Source: Clostridiales bacterium
GTDB lineage: Bacteria > Bacillota > Clostridia > Caldicoprobacterales > UBA3941
DNA: 64,000 nt
Assembly (NCBI GenBank): GCA_012735575.1
Contig: JAAYGY010000093.1
Location: forward strand, 41,406 to 105,405
Direction of reading: 5' to 3'
The notes below the pieces were generated by a model. It did not search any database, was not told the origin of the DNA, and saw nothing but the letters and a program-made list of their open reading frames with translations. Position numbers and translations under genes: made by a program. Shown here piece after piece: positions 47,314 through 55,870 of the stretch (positions are counted from its first letter, which is position 1; every line of letters starts with the position of its first letter).

Positions 47314-48153
47314 ATGAGAAAGATACATGTTAACAAGATAATTGATACCGTACAAAGATTGTGTATAGATGCATGCTGTTTCCTTGAAGATGATGTAAAA
47401 AATTTGCTACATAAGGCTTATAACAGAGAAATATCAGAGCTTGGCAAAAATATTCTACAGCAAATCCAACAAAATATACACGTAGCTGAAACAGAAACTA
47501 TCCCCCTCTGCCAAGACACGGGTATGGCAGTGGTTTTTGTTGAAATCGGCCAGGATGTTCACATAACCGGAGGCAGCCTCTATGACGCCATTAATGAAGG
47601 AGTTCGCCGTGGCTATGAGCTGGCCTTTATGCGAAAATCAGTACTGGACCCCATAAGCAGAACTAATACACAGGATAATACTCCTGCCGTTGTTCATTAT
47701 AATATTGTAGATGGAGATAAGCTTCGAATTACAGTTGCACCCAAAGGTTTTGGCAGCGAAAATATGAGCAGGCTTAAAATGCTAAAGCCAGCCCAGGGTA
47801 TTGAAGGAGTTAAAAAATTTGTATTAGACACAGTCCTAAAGGCAGGGGCTAACCCCTGCCCACCTATAATTGTAGGCGTGGGCATTGGAGGCACCATGGA
47901 AAAAGCAGCCCTTTTGGCAAAACAAGCTATCCTAAGAAAAGCCGGCACGCCAAGTAAAAATCCTAATATAGCTCAATTAGAGAAGGAACTTCTAGATCTT
48001 ATAAACATGTCGGGTATTGGTCCTCAGGGTTTGGGAGGAACAACTACAGCCCTGGCTGTCCATATAGAAACTTTCCCTACCCATATTGCCGGGCTTCCAG
48101 TAGCAGTAAATATACAATGCCATGTTGCAAGACACAAGCAAGCTATACTATAG
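47314..48153 (+). CDS. Class I fumarate hydratase (or tartrate dehydratase), alpha subunit
   Basis: A 279-residue Fe-S hydratase alpha subunit. Conserved cysteines of the 4Fe-4S cluster are in ETIPLCQDTGMAVVFVEIG near residue 65, ANPCPPIIVGVGIGGTMEKA near residue 188, and the late VNIQCHVARH. The family catalyses reversible fumarate-malate hydration, with L-tartrate dehydratase as the close alternative; sequence alone does not decide. The start has AGGAGAATAAA before the ATG. It is followed 39 bp later by the beta subunit. Confidence 0.88.
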   Translation: MRKIHVNKIIDTVQRLCIDACCFLEDDVKNLLHKAYNREISELGKNILQQIQQNIHVAETETIPLCQDTGMAVVFVEIGQDVHITGGSLYDAINEGVRRGYELAFMRKSVLDPISRTNTQDNTPAVVHYNIVDGDKLRITVAPKGFGSENMSRLKMLKPAQGIEGVKKFVLDTVLKAGANPCPPIIVGVGIGGTMEKAALLAKQAILRKAGTPSKNPNIAQLEKELLDLINMSGIGPQGLGGTTTALAVHIETFPTHIAGLPVAVNIQCHVARHKQAIL

Positions 48154-48192
48154 CCGCAATTTAGATTGTAACTACATTATAAGGAGAAGGCA

Positions 48193-48750
48193 ATGAACAA
48201 ATGTAAATTTTTATCATTACCCTGTTCCACAAAGGAATTAGAATCCTTAAATACAGGAGAAATGGTATATATAAAGGGTACCTTGATTACAGGTCGGGAC
48301 GCTGCCCATAAAAGAATGATAGAGTTAATAAAGAAAGGTCAGCCTTTACCTGTTGAGCTTAAAGATCAGGCACTTTACTATGTAGGACCCTGTCCAGCTA
48401 AACCCGGGCAGGTTATGGGTTCCTGTGGCCCCACCACCAGCAGTAGAATGGATGTATACACCCCTATGCTACTAGACCTGGGTCTGAAAATTATGATTGG
48501 TAAGGGTCAAAGAGATTATTCTGTTATAGATGCTATGATTAGAAATAAGGCTGTCTATCTTGCCGCCATAGGGGGTACAGGCGCTCTTCTGTCCAAATGC
48601 GTTAGAAAAGCCAAGGTTCTGGCATTTGAAGATCTGGGAACCGAGGCTATTTACAGCCTTACGGTAGAAAACTTTCCTGCTATTGTAGCCATTGATACTA
48701 AGGGAAATGATCTCTACAAAATCGGTCCAACAGCTTTTTGCCGGTTGTAA
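48193..48750 (+). CDS. Class I fumarate hydratase (or tartrate dehydratase), beta subunit
   Basis: A 185-residue swivelling-domain subunit. Signatures are GTLITGRDAAHKRMIELI near residue 30, the substrate-loop YYVGPCPAKPGQVMGSCGPT near residue 63, and TSSRMDVYTPMLLDLGLK. It pairs with the alpha subunit encoded just upstream. AAGGAG lies 5 nt before the ATG. It ends at a long bidirectional hairpin. Separate subunits are typical for anaerobes, whereas E. coli FumA is a fusion of both. Confidence 0.88.
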   Translation: MNKCKFLSLPCSTKELESLNTGEMVYIKGTLITGRDAAHKRMIELIKKGQPLPVELKDQALYYVGPCPAKPGQVMGSCGPTTSSRMDVYTPMLLDLGLKIMIGKGQRDYSVIDAMIRNKAVYLAAIGGTGALLSKCVRKAKVLAFEDLGTEAIYSLTVENFPAIVAIDTKGNDLYKIGPTAFCRL

Positions 48751-48755
48751 ATAAA

Positions 48756-48799
48756 AATACCTCCAAGTAGGTAGCTTAGGATGCTTACTTGGAAGTATT
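48756..48799. terminator. Bidirectional terminator between the fumarase operon and murA
   Basis: A 14-bp stem with one mismatch (48756-48769 with 48786-48799) and a 16-nt loop, between converging stops. The minus-strand side is followed by TTTTTATTT, the plus-strand side by TTATATT. It probably serves murA best. Confidence 0.75.
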
Positions 48800-48817
48800 A
48801 TATTGGTAAAAAGTATT

Positions 48818-50122
48818 TTATAAGGCAGCTGTACCTTCTACAAGAGTAAGCCTTCGGGTCTTCCCATTTTCGTCAACCCTCTCAATGTCCGCACCTAAGC
48901 TTACCAATTTATGCTCAATAGTTTCATAGCCACGATCAATAAACTCTACATTACTGATTTCAGTCACACCCTCGGCTATCAAACCAGCTATTATTAAAGC
49001 AGCTCCTGCGCGAAGATCGGTAGCAATTACCGGTGCACCGTACAATTTTTCAACACCTTGAATTATAGCCACTCTGTCCTCTATCTTAGCATTGCCTCCC
49101 ATGCGGGCAATCTCATCCAGATGCTTAAAACGCGCCTCCCATACGTTTTCAGTTATAACGCTTACCCCGTCTGCAATGCTGAGCAGAGCAGACATGGGCT
49201 GTTGTAAATCTGTGGGAAAGCCAGGATAAGGTTGGGTCTTGATATTTACCTTGCGGGGCCTTTGCCGGCCTATTACCCGGATCTCATCATCACCCTCAAT
49301 GACCTCCATCCCCATCTCCAGAAGTTTGGCGGTCACAGCCTCCATATGTTTGGGAATAACATCTACCACTGTAACATCCCCGCCTGTAGCCGCTGCAGCT
49401 ATCATATATGTTCCCGTTTCTATCTGATCAGGTATAATTGTATACTCACATCCTGATAGCTTGTCAACACCCTTAATCCTGATGGTATCAGTACCAGCTC
49501 CCTTTATCTTGGCACCCATGCTGTTTAGGAAGTTGGCCACATCCACCACATGAGGCTCCTTAGCAGCATTAACTATAGTAGTAGTTCCTTCGGCTCTTAC
49601 TGCAGCTAACATTATATTTATTGTCGCACCTACACTGACCACATCCAGATAGATCTCACTACCTACCAATTTATCTGCATAAGCCTTTATAACCCCATGT
49701 TCCAGCACTACTTTTGCGCCGAGAGCTTCAAAGCCCTTGATATGCTGATCTATGGGTCTGGTACCTATAGCACATCCCCCGGGAAAGGCTACCTCAGCTT
49801 TACCAAACTTGGCCAGAAGTACTCCTAACAGATAGTAAGAAGCCCTCATTCGTCTTACCATATCATAATGGGCTCTATATTCTTTCATCTTAGAAACGTT
49901 AATTTCTATACTTCCCTGGGGATTAAGTTTAACGTAAGCACCCATTTCTTTTAAAATATCAGCTAATACTATAACATCATCTATATATGGAAGATTATCA
50001 ATAAGACAAGTATCATCTGCCAATAAGGCTGCTGGCAAAATAGCAACGGCAGCATTTTTGGCTCCACTTATCTTCACTCTTCCCTTCAATTTTTTTCCAC
50101 CATATATTCGAAGTTTTTCCAC
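48818..50122 (-). CDS. murA: UDP-N-acetylglucosamine 1-carboxyvinyltransferase
   Basis: A 434-residue enzyme that transfers enolpyruvate from PEP to UDP-GlcNAc, the first committed step of peptidoglycan synthesis. The catalytic Cys117 is in [16 protein letters not shown], and the substrate lysine is in [13 protein letters not shown] (Lys22). The C-terminal [19 protein letters not shown] is canonical. The Cys residue implies fosfomycin sensitivity unless other factors exist. The start is GTG with a G-rich ribosome site. A second murA copy, common in Firmicutes, is not in the window. Confidence 0.95.
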   Translation of the reverse strand: MEKLRIYGGKKLKGRVKISGAKNAAVAILPAALLADDTCLIDNLPYIDDVIVLADILKEMGAYVKLNPQGSIEINVSKMKEYRAHYDMVRRMRASYYLLGVLLAKFGKAEVAFPGGCAIGTRPIDQHIKGFEALGAKVVLEHGVIKAYADKLVGSEIYLDVVSVGATINIMLAAVRAEGTTTIVNAAKEPHVVDVANFLNSMGAKIKGAGTDTIRIKGVDKLSGCEYTIIPDQIETGTYMIAAAATGGDVTVVDVIPKHMEAVTAKLLEMGMEVIEGDDEIRVIGRQRPRKVNIKTQPYPGFPTDLQQPMSALLSIADGVSVITENVWEARFKHLDEIARMGGNAKIEDRVAIIQGVEKLYGAPVIATDLRAGAALIIAGLIAEGVTEISNVEFIDRGYETIEHKLVSLGADIERVDENGKTRRLTLVEGTAAL

Positions 50123-50406
50123 TCCCCTGCCCCCCTAATCAGTGTTCTAGAGAGGGGACTTCACCTCCAATAAAATACTATTCTGTCCTACCCAATCAAA
50201 ACAACATTACAATTATAACATCTTTGTTATACTAATTCATCAATAAAGTTTTAAAAATGTATAAATTTTAACTATAATATAAATTAACTGTTTTCTAAGC
50301 CTGTCCATATTCCGTAAATTTTGTCCCAACTATATTTTTGCACAAAAAAGAGCAGTGGGACGACTATATTATTATAACACTATATAGTATAAACTTCATC
50401 TATCAA
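50123..50406. other. Intergenic region upstream of murA
   Basis: No ORF is visible. A hairpin can form from GTCCCA (50323-50328) and TGGGAC (50356-50361), with an inner TTTTTG-x-CAAAAA pairing. It lies 46 bp beyond the FmdB-type gene on the minus strand and may be its transcript end, though no T-run follows. The murA promoter should also be here but no clear pair of boxes was found. Confidence 0.4.
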
Positions 50407-50625
50407 TTAATGGCAGCCAGGACAGCCCCCACTCCTCTGAACAGGACAAACATATGAATCTGATTCACTGCTGCCAATCTGTCCAAAAAGGCTTTTCCCT
50501 TGGAAAACCTGTTTAAATTCCTTGCTTTCACATTCTGGGCAGCTAATTTGACTCCTGTCATCTCCATATACTAGCTTATCAAAAACTGTTCCACATTCAC
50601 AGCATTCAAACTCCAGCAAAGCCAT
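50407..50625 (-). CDS. FmdB-type zinc ribbon protein
   Basis: A 72-residue protein beginning with the FmdB/CxxC regulatory zinc-ribbon: FECCECGTVFDKLVYG, then ISCPECESKEFKQVF. Four cysteines in two CxxC pairs form the zinc site. A Ser/Gly linker leads to a second Cys cluster (YVCPVQRSGGCPGCH) at the very end, which may bind another metal. The family was named from a formamidase regulator but its general role is unknown. A hairpin at 50655-50681 lies between it and the peptidase gene upstream. Confidence 0.8.
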   Translation of the reverse strand: MALLEFECCECGTVFDKLVYGDDRSQISCPECESKEFKQVFQGKSLFGQIGSSESDSYVCPVQRSGGCPGCH

Positions 50626-50654
50626 TTCTAGATTTCTCCTTTCTGCAAAGTCAT

Positions 50655-50681
50655 TATGCCCAGGCCATAGGCCAGGGCATA
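50655..50681 (-). terminator. Hairpin between the M23 peptidase and FmdB-type genes
   Basis: A GC-rich 12-position stem with a single mismatch (50655-50666 with 50670-50681) and a 3-nt loop, just past the M23 stop. It has no T-run on the minus strand, so partial termination or transcript protection is as likely as full termination. Confidence 0.5.
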
Positions 50682-50688
50682 TTATATA

Positions 50689-52161
50689 CTATTTTAGATA
50701 ATTTAGTGGATTTCTGGGACTACCGTTAATACGGACTTCGAAATGAAGATGAGATCCTGTGCTTCTTCCAGTACTTCCCATGTAGCCGATTAGTTGACCT
50801 TTTCCAACTTTTTGTCCTTTGGAAACAGATCGGGAGCTTAAATGAGCATAGTATGTTACAACTCCGTTTCCATGGCTTATCTTAATAAGATTACCATAGC
50901 CTCCGCTGTTATATGCAGAATAGGTAACAGTACCACTATCGGCTGCATAAACTGGGGTACCTTTAGAAGCGGCAATATCTATACCATTATGCATTCTACC
51001 CCAACGTCTGCCAAACCTGGAGCTTAGTGTTCCCCTGGTAGGCCATGACATGGTCCCACTGCCGGATCTGCTGGAACTCCCTCTGGATGAGGATGATACC
51101 TTTACAGGTTGTTTTGTTCCCTGTAATACAATCTTTTTAACTGGCTCTTTTATAATAGTTTCTGAAAGATTTTCTCTACCTGCTTCAACACCATTTCGCC
51201 TATAGACTTTGTCCACTATTTCCTTTTCACCATTTTCGCCTTCCTGGGAAACTTTTGTCTGATTAGTGTATAAAGAATCGGTCTTTTTCGTTTCCGTTTC
51301 AAAGGGAATGGTCTTAGTATATTTTACTTTTTCTACAGTTAAAACATTAAGGGGATATTCCGGTACATTTAGATTAAGCTCCTGACCTATTTGTAATATA
51401 TCAGACTCCTCCATTGGAGCATTTGCCTCCAGAATTTGCCTTACTGTGATATTGTGCTTTCTGGCAATGGTCCAAACATTGTCCCCTTCCTCTACTATAT
51501 AGACCTGTTTTTCTATATCGCCTTCCATTAATTTTTCCAGTACCTTGCTGGCATCTTCCAACTCACTGTAGTCTACATGCACATCTTTAATAGCAACATC
51601 TTCTTCGAAACCAATATCTAATAGCTCTACACCTGATTCCTCTGCTTTATCCATATAGGGCTGTTTAAGGGAATCTAGTACAGACTGTGCAGTTTCTTCA
51701 TCCTTTAGCAGGGCTATTCTCTGGCCATCCACTTCTATAATAGCCGCTTTTACCTTTGCTTCAATATTAGAACGTATTATATCCTCTATAGAATCTATAC
51801 TGCTTAGGAATTTTTTATCTGCATAAATCTCTTCAAATTCCATATCATATTCTAAAACAGTTTCCATATCGAATTTATCTTCAAATTCCTTACGTATTTT
51901 TTCCAATATGGACTCTACATCATTTTTATCGCCAACCAGACCTATATTATACCCATTGTAATAGGTAAAATATGCTTTCTGGATATTTTCATCTTCAACA
52001 ATTGGGGGATTGCCGGTTACCCGTGCCTCTGATATACTACTGGTAGAAAACATTCCTGCACTGGTTAATACAATAACCAGTAGCAATAAATCAGAAGCCT
52101 TTTTAGCTTTTAACCATCTTGTTGCTTTGTCCAAAATCTTTGATTTAATCTCGTCAATCAT
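50689..52161 (-). CDS. M23 peptidase with LysM and G5 domains
   Basis: A 490-residue envelope protein. An N-terminal membrane anchor (residues 22-42) is followed by a helical and beta region, a LysM domain (about 220-270, YIVEEGDNVWTIARKHNITV), a G5 domain (about 275-350) and a Ser-rich linker. The C-terminal LytM-type M23 domain has metal ligands in MHNGIDIAASKGTPV and GSHLHFEVRING, plus VVTYYAHLS. It should cleave or bind peptidoglycan peptides outside the cell and may act in sporulation or division. AAGGAA precedes the ATG. It is preceded by the M1 peptidase gene after a 169-bp gap. Confidence 0.9.
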   Translation of the reverse strand: MIDEIKSKILDKATRWLKAKKASDLLLLVIVLTSAGMFSTSSISEARVTGNPPIVEDENIQKAYFTYYNGYNIGLVGDKNDVESILEKIRKEFEDKFDMETVLEYDMEFEEIYADKKFLSSIDSIEDIIRSNIEAKVKAAIIEVDGQRIALLKDEETAQSVLDSLKQPYMDKAEESGVELLDIGFEEDVAIKDVHVDYSELEDASKVLEKLMEGDIEKQVYIVEEGDNVWTIARKHNITVRQILEANAPMEESDILQIGQELNLNVPEYPLNVLTVEKVKYTKTIPFETETKKTDSLYTNQTKVSQEGENGEKEIVDKVYRRNGVEAGRENLSETIIKEPVKKIVLQGTKQPVKVSSSSRGSSSRSGSGTMSWPTRGTLSSRFGRRWGRMHNGIDIAASKGTPVYAADSGTVTYSAYNSGGYGNLIKISHGNGVVTYYAHLSSRSVSKGQKVGKGQLIGYMGSTGRSTGSHLHFEVRINGSPRNPLNYLK

Positions 52162-52330
52162 GATTTAATTCCTTCCTGTGTTTTTAATAGTTATAAGCTT
52201 TGGTAACCATTATACCATAAAAACCTGAAAATGTTACATTTTTTTTACGAAATTATTAAATTCTATATTAATAATATTCGCCATGTAGTTTTGTATTCCT
52301 TCTACAAAAATAAAATTTATGATTTTTTTC

Positions 52331-53836
52331 TTATTTATCATAAAGCCATTGTTCAAAAAAAACCTCCCAATTTTGACCAGTTACATCCTCACACACCTTA
52401 TAAAAATCCTTTGGTTTAGCATTTTGAAATTTGTTATTTTCAAAGTATGTTTTCAGTACCTTTATAAAATTCTCATCTCCCATTTCCTGCCTTATCTCAT
52501 GAAGCATAATGGCACCTTTGCCGTAGACTAAAGCATCATACTCAAACCAGTCTTCAAACTCATATAAGGGTCTATGAATACTCTCATTCATATCTTCACT
52601 ATACCTGTAGACTTTAAATAGCTGATATCTGCCTTTATCTAACAATTCCTCGTATTTCCGATATTCTTCTTGCTGCCCGTATCTTTGCCCAAAATACATA
52701 ATAGTGGAATACTCTGTTAAGGCCTCATCTAGCCAGGAATCATATATTTGGTCATTACCCACCAGTCCATACCACCATTGGTGAGCAACCTCATGGACAG
52801 TAACTATCTCCAACCAGTCATTCTGTTCTTCCTCATAGAGGCTTCCATCTATCATTACCAGCTGGGGATATTCCATCCCCCCAATAAAGAAATCTGTTTG
52901 AACAATGGATAATGTTTTGTAAGGGTATTGTCCAAACAGCTGATTAAAAATTCTAAGAGCAGAAGCACCATAATCCAATGCCTTTTCCCCTGTCTGCTGG
53001 GTATAATAGTAGGAATATACTGTAGTATTTCCTATGGTCATTGTAGAAGTTATAAACTTATCACTGGCCACCCAGGCAAAATCCCTAACTTTTAAGGCTT
53101 CAAAATCCCAGATGTTTTGATCTTCTCCTTCTTTTATGCCTATAAGCTCACCAGTGGCCGCTATAATATAATCCTTAGGAATACTAATGCTGACTTTATA
53201 ATTTGATATGTCACTATAAAAGGGATCACCCAGGGGATAGTAGGGCTCAAGGTTCCAGCCCCTTTCATCGTATACGCATAATATTGGATACCAGTTACCC
53301 AGATTAAAGGTATTTTCCCAATACCCAAATCTGCCTGGAGATTTGGGCAGTTTTACCGAGTATTCCATCCAAACATCTGCTCTCTGGCCAGGCTCCAGTG
53401 CCTCATCTAAGACAATGGTCAATATATCATCGCTATATCCCTGAATTGTGTATGTTGTAGGTTTTTCATTTAACTCTATATTATGAAACTCAATAAATCC
53501 AGGCCAAAAACCGTCTGGATAAGCTCTGCTCATTTCCTCAGGAGGAAATACAGTTTTATCCTCATACTTAAAAGCGTTAGGATAAATGTGAAAGTAGAGG
53601 TTGGTAATGGGGTTCTCCTCTGTGTTTGTATAATAAACCCTCTGTTTACAATGCAAGGTCCCCTCCTGAGGGCTAAAGACCACGTCTATCCCATACCAGG
53701 TTAAATACCTATCTTGCTTTTCAATAGCATCTCTGTTGTTTTGTAACAGGTTATATGATCCAAAAATTAATATGAAGAGTACAACAGCTATAATACTACT
53801 TACAAGGTATTTTCTTTTAGAGAATATGATTCTCAT
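52331..53836 (-). CDS. M1-family metallopeptidase, membrane-anchored
   Basis: A 501-residue gluzincin. An N-terminal hydrophobic segment (residues 11-30) anchors it. A beta-sandwich domain with the M1-like LYFHIYPNAFKY pattern comes first. The catalytic domain has the GGMEYPQLVMIDG exopeptidase-like motif near residue 320 and the zinc motif TVHEVAHQWWYGLVGND near residue 345, with the distal Glu in SWLDEALTEYSTIMYF. The ERAP-type C-terminal domain is absent or short, so this is a minimal form. The protease would act outside the membrane. It stands alone. Confidence 0.88.
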   Translation of the reverse strand: MRIIFSKRKYLVSSIIAVVLFILIFGSYNLLQNNRDAIEKQDRYLTWYGIDVVFSPQEGTLHCKQRVYYTNTEENPITNLYFHIYPNAFKYEDKTVFPPEEMSRAYPDGFWPGFIEFHNIELNEKPTTYTIQGYSDDILTIVLDEALEPGQRADVWMEYSVKLPKSPGRFGYWENTFNLGNWYPILCVYDERGWNLEPYYPLGDPFYSDISNYKVSISIPKDYIIAATGELIGIKEGEDQNIWDFEALKVRDFAWVASDKFITSTMTIGNTTVYSYYYTQQTGEKALDYGASALRIFNQLFGQYPYKTLSIVQTDFFIGGMEYPQLVMIDGSLYEEEQNDWLEIVTVHEVAHQWWYGLVGNDQIYDSWLDEALTEYSTIMYFGQRYGQQEEYRKYEELLDKGRYQLFKVYRYSEDMNESIHRPLYEFEDWFEYDALVYGKGAIMLHEIRQEMGDENFIKVLKTYFENNKFQNAKPKDFYKVCEDVTGQNWEVFFEQWLYDK

Positions 53837-53997
53837 ACAACCGCCTCTTTCAAAAGAATTATATTATTCTGATTAATTAAAACAGACATAATACCACTAA
53901 GTACTAAACTCACCGGTATAGGTATAGTAGGTTGAATTATATTTAAATAGTATAATGTATATTCAAAGAGGCGTGTAAATAGAATCGATTTGCTTAA

Positions 53998-55290
53998 CTA
54001 TTTGACCATAGGAAGTTTGACAATGAATGTGGCTCCTTGTCCCGGAACACTGTCCACCTCAATCTTCCCGCCATAAAACTTGATAATAGTCTGGCAAATG
54101 TGCAAACCAAGACCACTTCCATTTTTCTTGGTTGTGTGGAAAATTTTAAATATTTGATCAATTTGGTCTGCAGGTATACCCGGTCCAGTATCCTTAAATT
54201 TTATAGCAACCTCATTAGTCTCTGGTTCTATATCGCATTCTATTGTAAGGATGCCTCCATTTTCCATAGCCTGGATGGCATTATCTATCAAGTTTGCAAA
54301 AACGTGATGAAGGCCACTTCTGTCTGCTTTTATACTAACATTTTCCTTGTAGGGTCGATATATAATTTCAACATTGCCCAGCTCCGCCTTAGGTTTCATT
54401 ATATCTAAAACAGATTGCAATGATTCATTTAAGGATTGGGTCATTATACTTTCGTGATGGTGTCTGGATAATAGCTTGAAGTCATCCAACAACCTATTTA
54501 CCCGACTAATTTCCCTTAAAATTCTTTCACCCCTAAAGTGATTAATGGATTTGTCCAGCTGTAATAACTGTATGTAAGCACTAATATTGGTAAGAGAATT
54601 CTTAACCTCATGGGATATTATAGATGAAGCTTCGATAATACTGGCTTGTGTCTGCTGCATCATTTCCTGTATATTCAACAGATTTTCCTTGTCTTTTAAT
54701 AGCTGTAATTGCCTCTCAATACTATTTGCACCTACTGATATAATGGCCATAGAAGCCCTGGAAGCTTTTTCTACAGGCACCATGGCAAAAAGTACAGAAT
54801 CAAGGTGGTTTTCACCTGTATATATTGGGGTAGCAAATCCTACCCACTCCCGTAAAGCCTGTAAAAAATGATCTTCTTCCCAGACAATGATAGGCTTTCC
54901 TGTATGAAGACATGTACCAATAGCGTTTGTACCCATATATTTTTCTAAATGAATATATCCCCTTTCATATCCTAGTTTCCTCAGCGCAGGTGAATCACCC
55001 TCTATATGCAAAATAACACCTTCACTGTTACTAAGACCTAAAATGCCTCCTTTTTTAATAGTCATGGCAGAAAGAGACTTCATATAGGAGTGAGCTATCT
55101 TTAAGGTTTGTTCGTGTTTTTCGAAAATCCTTTCCATCTGGTCTAATAAAACTTGTGGCGCTCTTGGCCTGTCCTCATTTGTTAAACCATAACCTGCACA
55201 TCTATCCCATGATTGGTTTATAACTTGTCTAAATGATTTCCTCTCAAAGGGGATCATGCCCTCCATTTTACATTGTGTATTTTCATCCAT
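53998..55290 (-). CDS. Orphan sensor histidine kinase with AcoR-like GAF sensor
   Basis: A 430-residue soluble kinase. The N-terminus (residues 1-190) resembles the sensor of AcoR-type sigma-54 activators, with INQSWDRCAGYGL, a GAF-like GILGLSNSEGVILHIEGD and MGTNAIGTCLHTGKPI. The kinase core has the H-box IISHEVKNSLTNISAYIQLL near residue 228, the N-box NLIDNAIQAMENG, and the G boxes KDTGPGIP and GSGLGLHICQTI. No membrane segment and no adjacent response regulator are seen. It may sense a small intracellular molecule. AGGTTAT before the ATG fixes the start. Confidence 0.85.
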   Translation of the reverse strand: MDENTQCKMEGMIPFERKSFRQVINQSWDRCAGYGLTNEDRPRAPQVLLDQMERIFEKHEQTLKIAHSYMKSLSAMTIKKGGILGLSNSEGVILHIEGDSPALRKLGYERGYIHLEKYMGTNAIGTCLHTGKPIIVWEEDHFLQALREWVGFATPIYTGENHLDSVLFAMVPVEKASRASMAIISVGANSIERQLQLLKDKENLLNIQEMMQQTQASIIEASSIISHEVKNSLTNISAYIQLLQLDKSINHFRGERILREISRVNRLLDDFKLLSRHHHESIMTQSLNESLQSVLDIMKPKAELGNVEIIYRPYKENVSIKADRSGLHHVFANLIDNAIQAMENGGILTIECDIEPETNEVAIKFKDTGPGIPADQIDQIFKIFHTTKKNGSGLGLHICQTIIKFYGGKIEVDSVPGQGATFIVKLPMVK

Positions 55291-55308
55291 ATAACCTCAT
55301 CCCTTCAG

Positions 55309-55548
55309 TTAATTCCTTTGATTGCTTTTTTTATATACGCTTTCTATAACTGATAGAATAAGTGATATAAAAGCAAAAACTAATGCTGAATATAAAAGAG
55401 TCCTGTTTTTTTCTACCGGGCATACTCCCGAAGGGAGACTTCTACGTAAAATCAAAAAGTCTATAAACAAGTACAGGCTAAGTCCAGTGGCTAGAAAAAA
55501 GAATATTTGGTTTAAATACCAAACTAATGATTTGTTTTTAACTCTCAT
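55309..55548 (-). CDS. Small two-segment membrane protein, unknown function
   Basis: A 79-residue protein with two hydrophobic segments (about residues 9-28 and 47-67) separated by a short basic/cysteine-containing loop (RRSLPSGVCPVEKNRT). I do not recognise it. AAGGAG lies before the ATG, so it is likely translated. It is 18 bp upstream of the histidine kinase gene and may be part of its signalling unit, perhaps as a membrane partner, since the kinase itself has no membrane segment. Confidence 0.6.
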   Translation of the reverse strand: MRVKNKSLVWYLNQIFFFLATGLSLYLFIDFLILRRSLPSGVCPVEKNRTLLYSALVFAFISLILSVIESVYKKSNQRN

Positions 55549-55643
55549 AAATATCTCCTTCTTTTACCTCTGTTAACCTAAGTTTACCATATGCCTATGT
55601 AAATATGCAATCTTTACCATATAAAATATAGACTGCAAATAAA

Positions 55644-55679
55644 ATATAGGCCTCTATGCCTATCCATAGAAGCCTATAT
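55644..55679 (-). terminator. Terminator of the oad operon
   Basis: A 15-bp stem with one G-U pair (55644-55658 with 55665-55679, 6-nt loop), followed on the minus strand by TTTTATTT. The right arm is partly duplicated directly to the right (AGAAGCCTATAT at 55669-55680 and 55681-55692), so a second fold is possible. It lies 43 bp past oadG. Confidence 0.8.
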
Positions 55680-55721
55680 AGAAGCCTATATAATGCAGTT
55701 TTTAACAAGTTTTATATAATT

Positions 55722-55859
55722 CTATGCTTCATCCTGTGATTCCGGGGGGAAGATTATCTGAAGTCCTTTTACAATTAGATAAAATATTACTAATACCGAA
55801 AATACTGTTCCCATACCTACTCCCAATACCCTTAGAGCTTCCAGTGTTACTTGATTCAT
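55722..55859 (-). CDS. OadG-type small subunit of the sodium-pump decarboxylase
   Basis: A 45-residue protein that is too short for the usual ORF cut-off. It begins MNQVTLEALRVLGVGMGTVF, continues with a single transmembrane helix (about residues 9-34) and ends in a short polar tail. This layout (one membrane helix, then a hydrophilic end) and its place just after oadB fit the gamma subunit of the Na+-translocating decarboxylases. AAGGAGG lies ahead of the ATG. The soluble biotin/carboxyltransferase alpha subunit is not nearby. Confidence 0.75.
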   Translation of the reverse strand: MNQVTLEALRVLGVGMGTVFSVLVIFYLIVKGLQIIFPPESQDEA

Positions 55860-55870
55860 AATATACCTCC

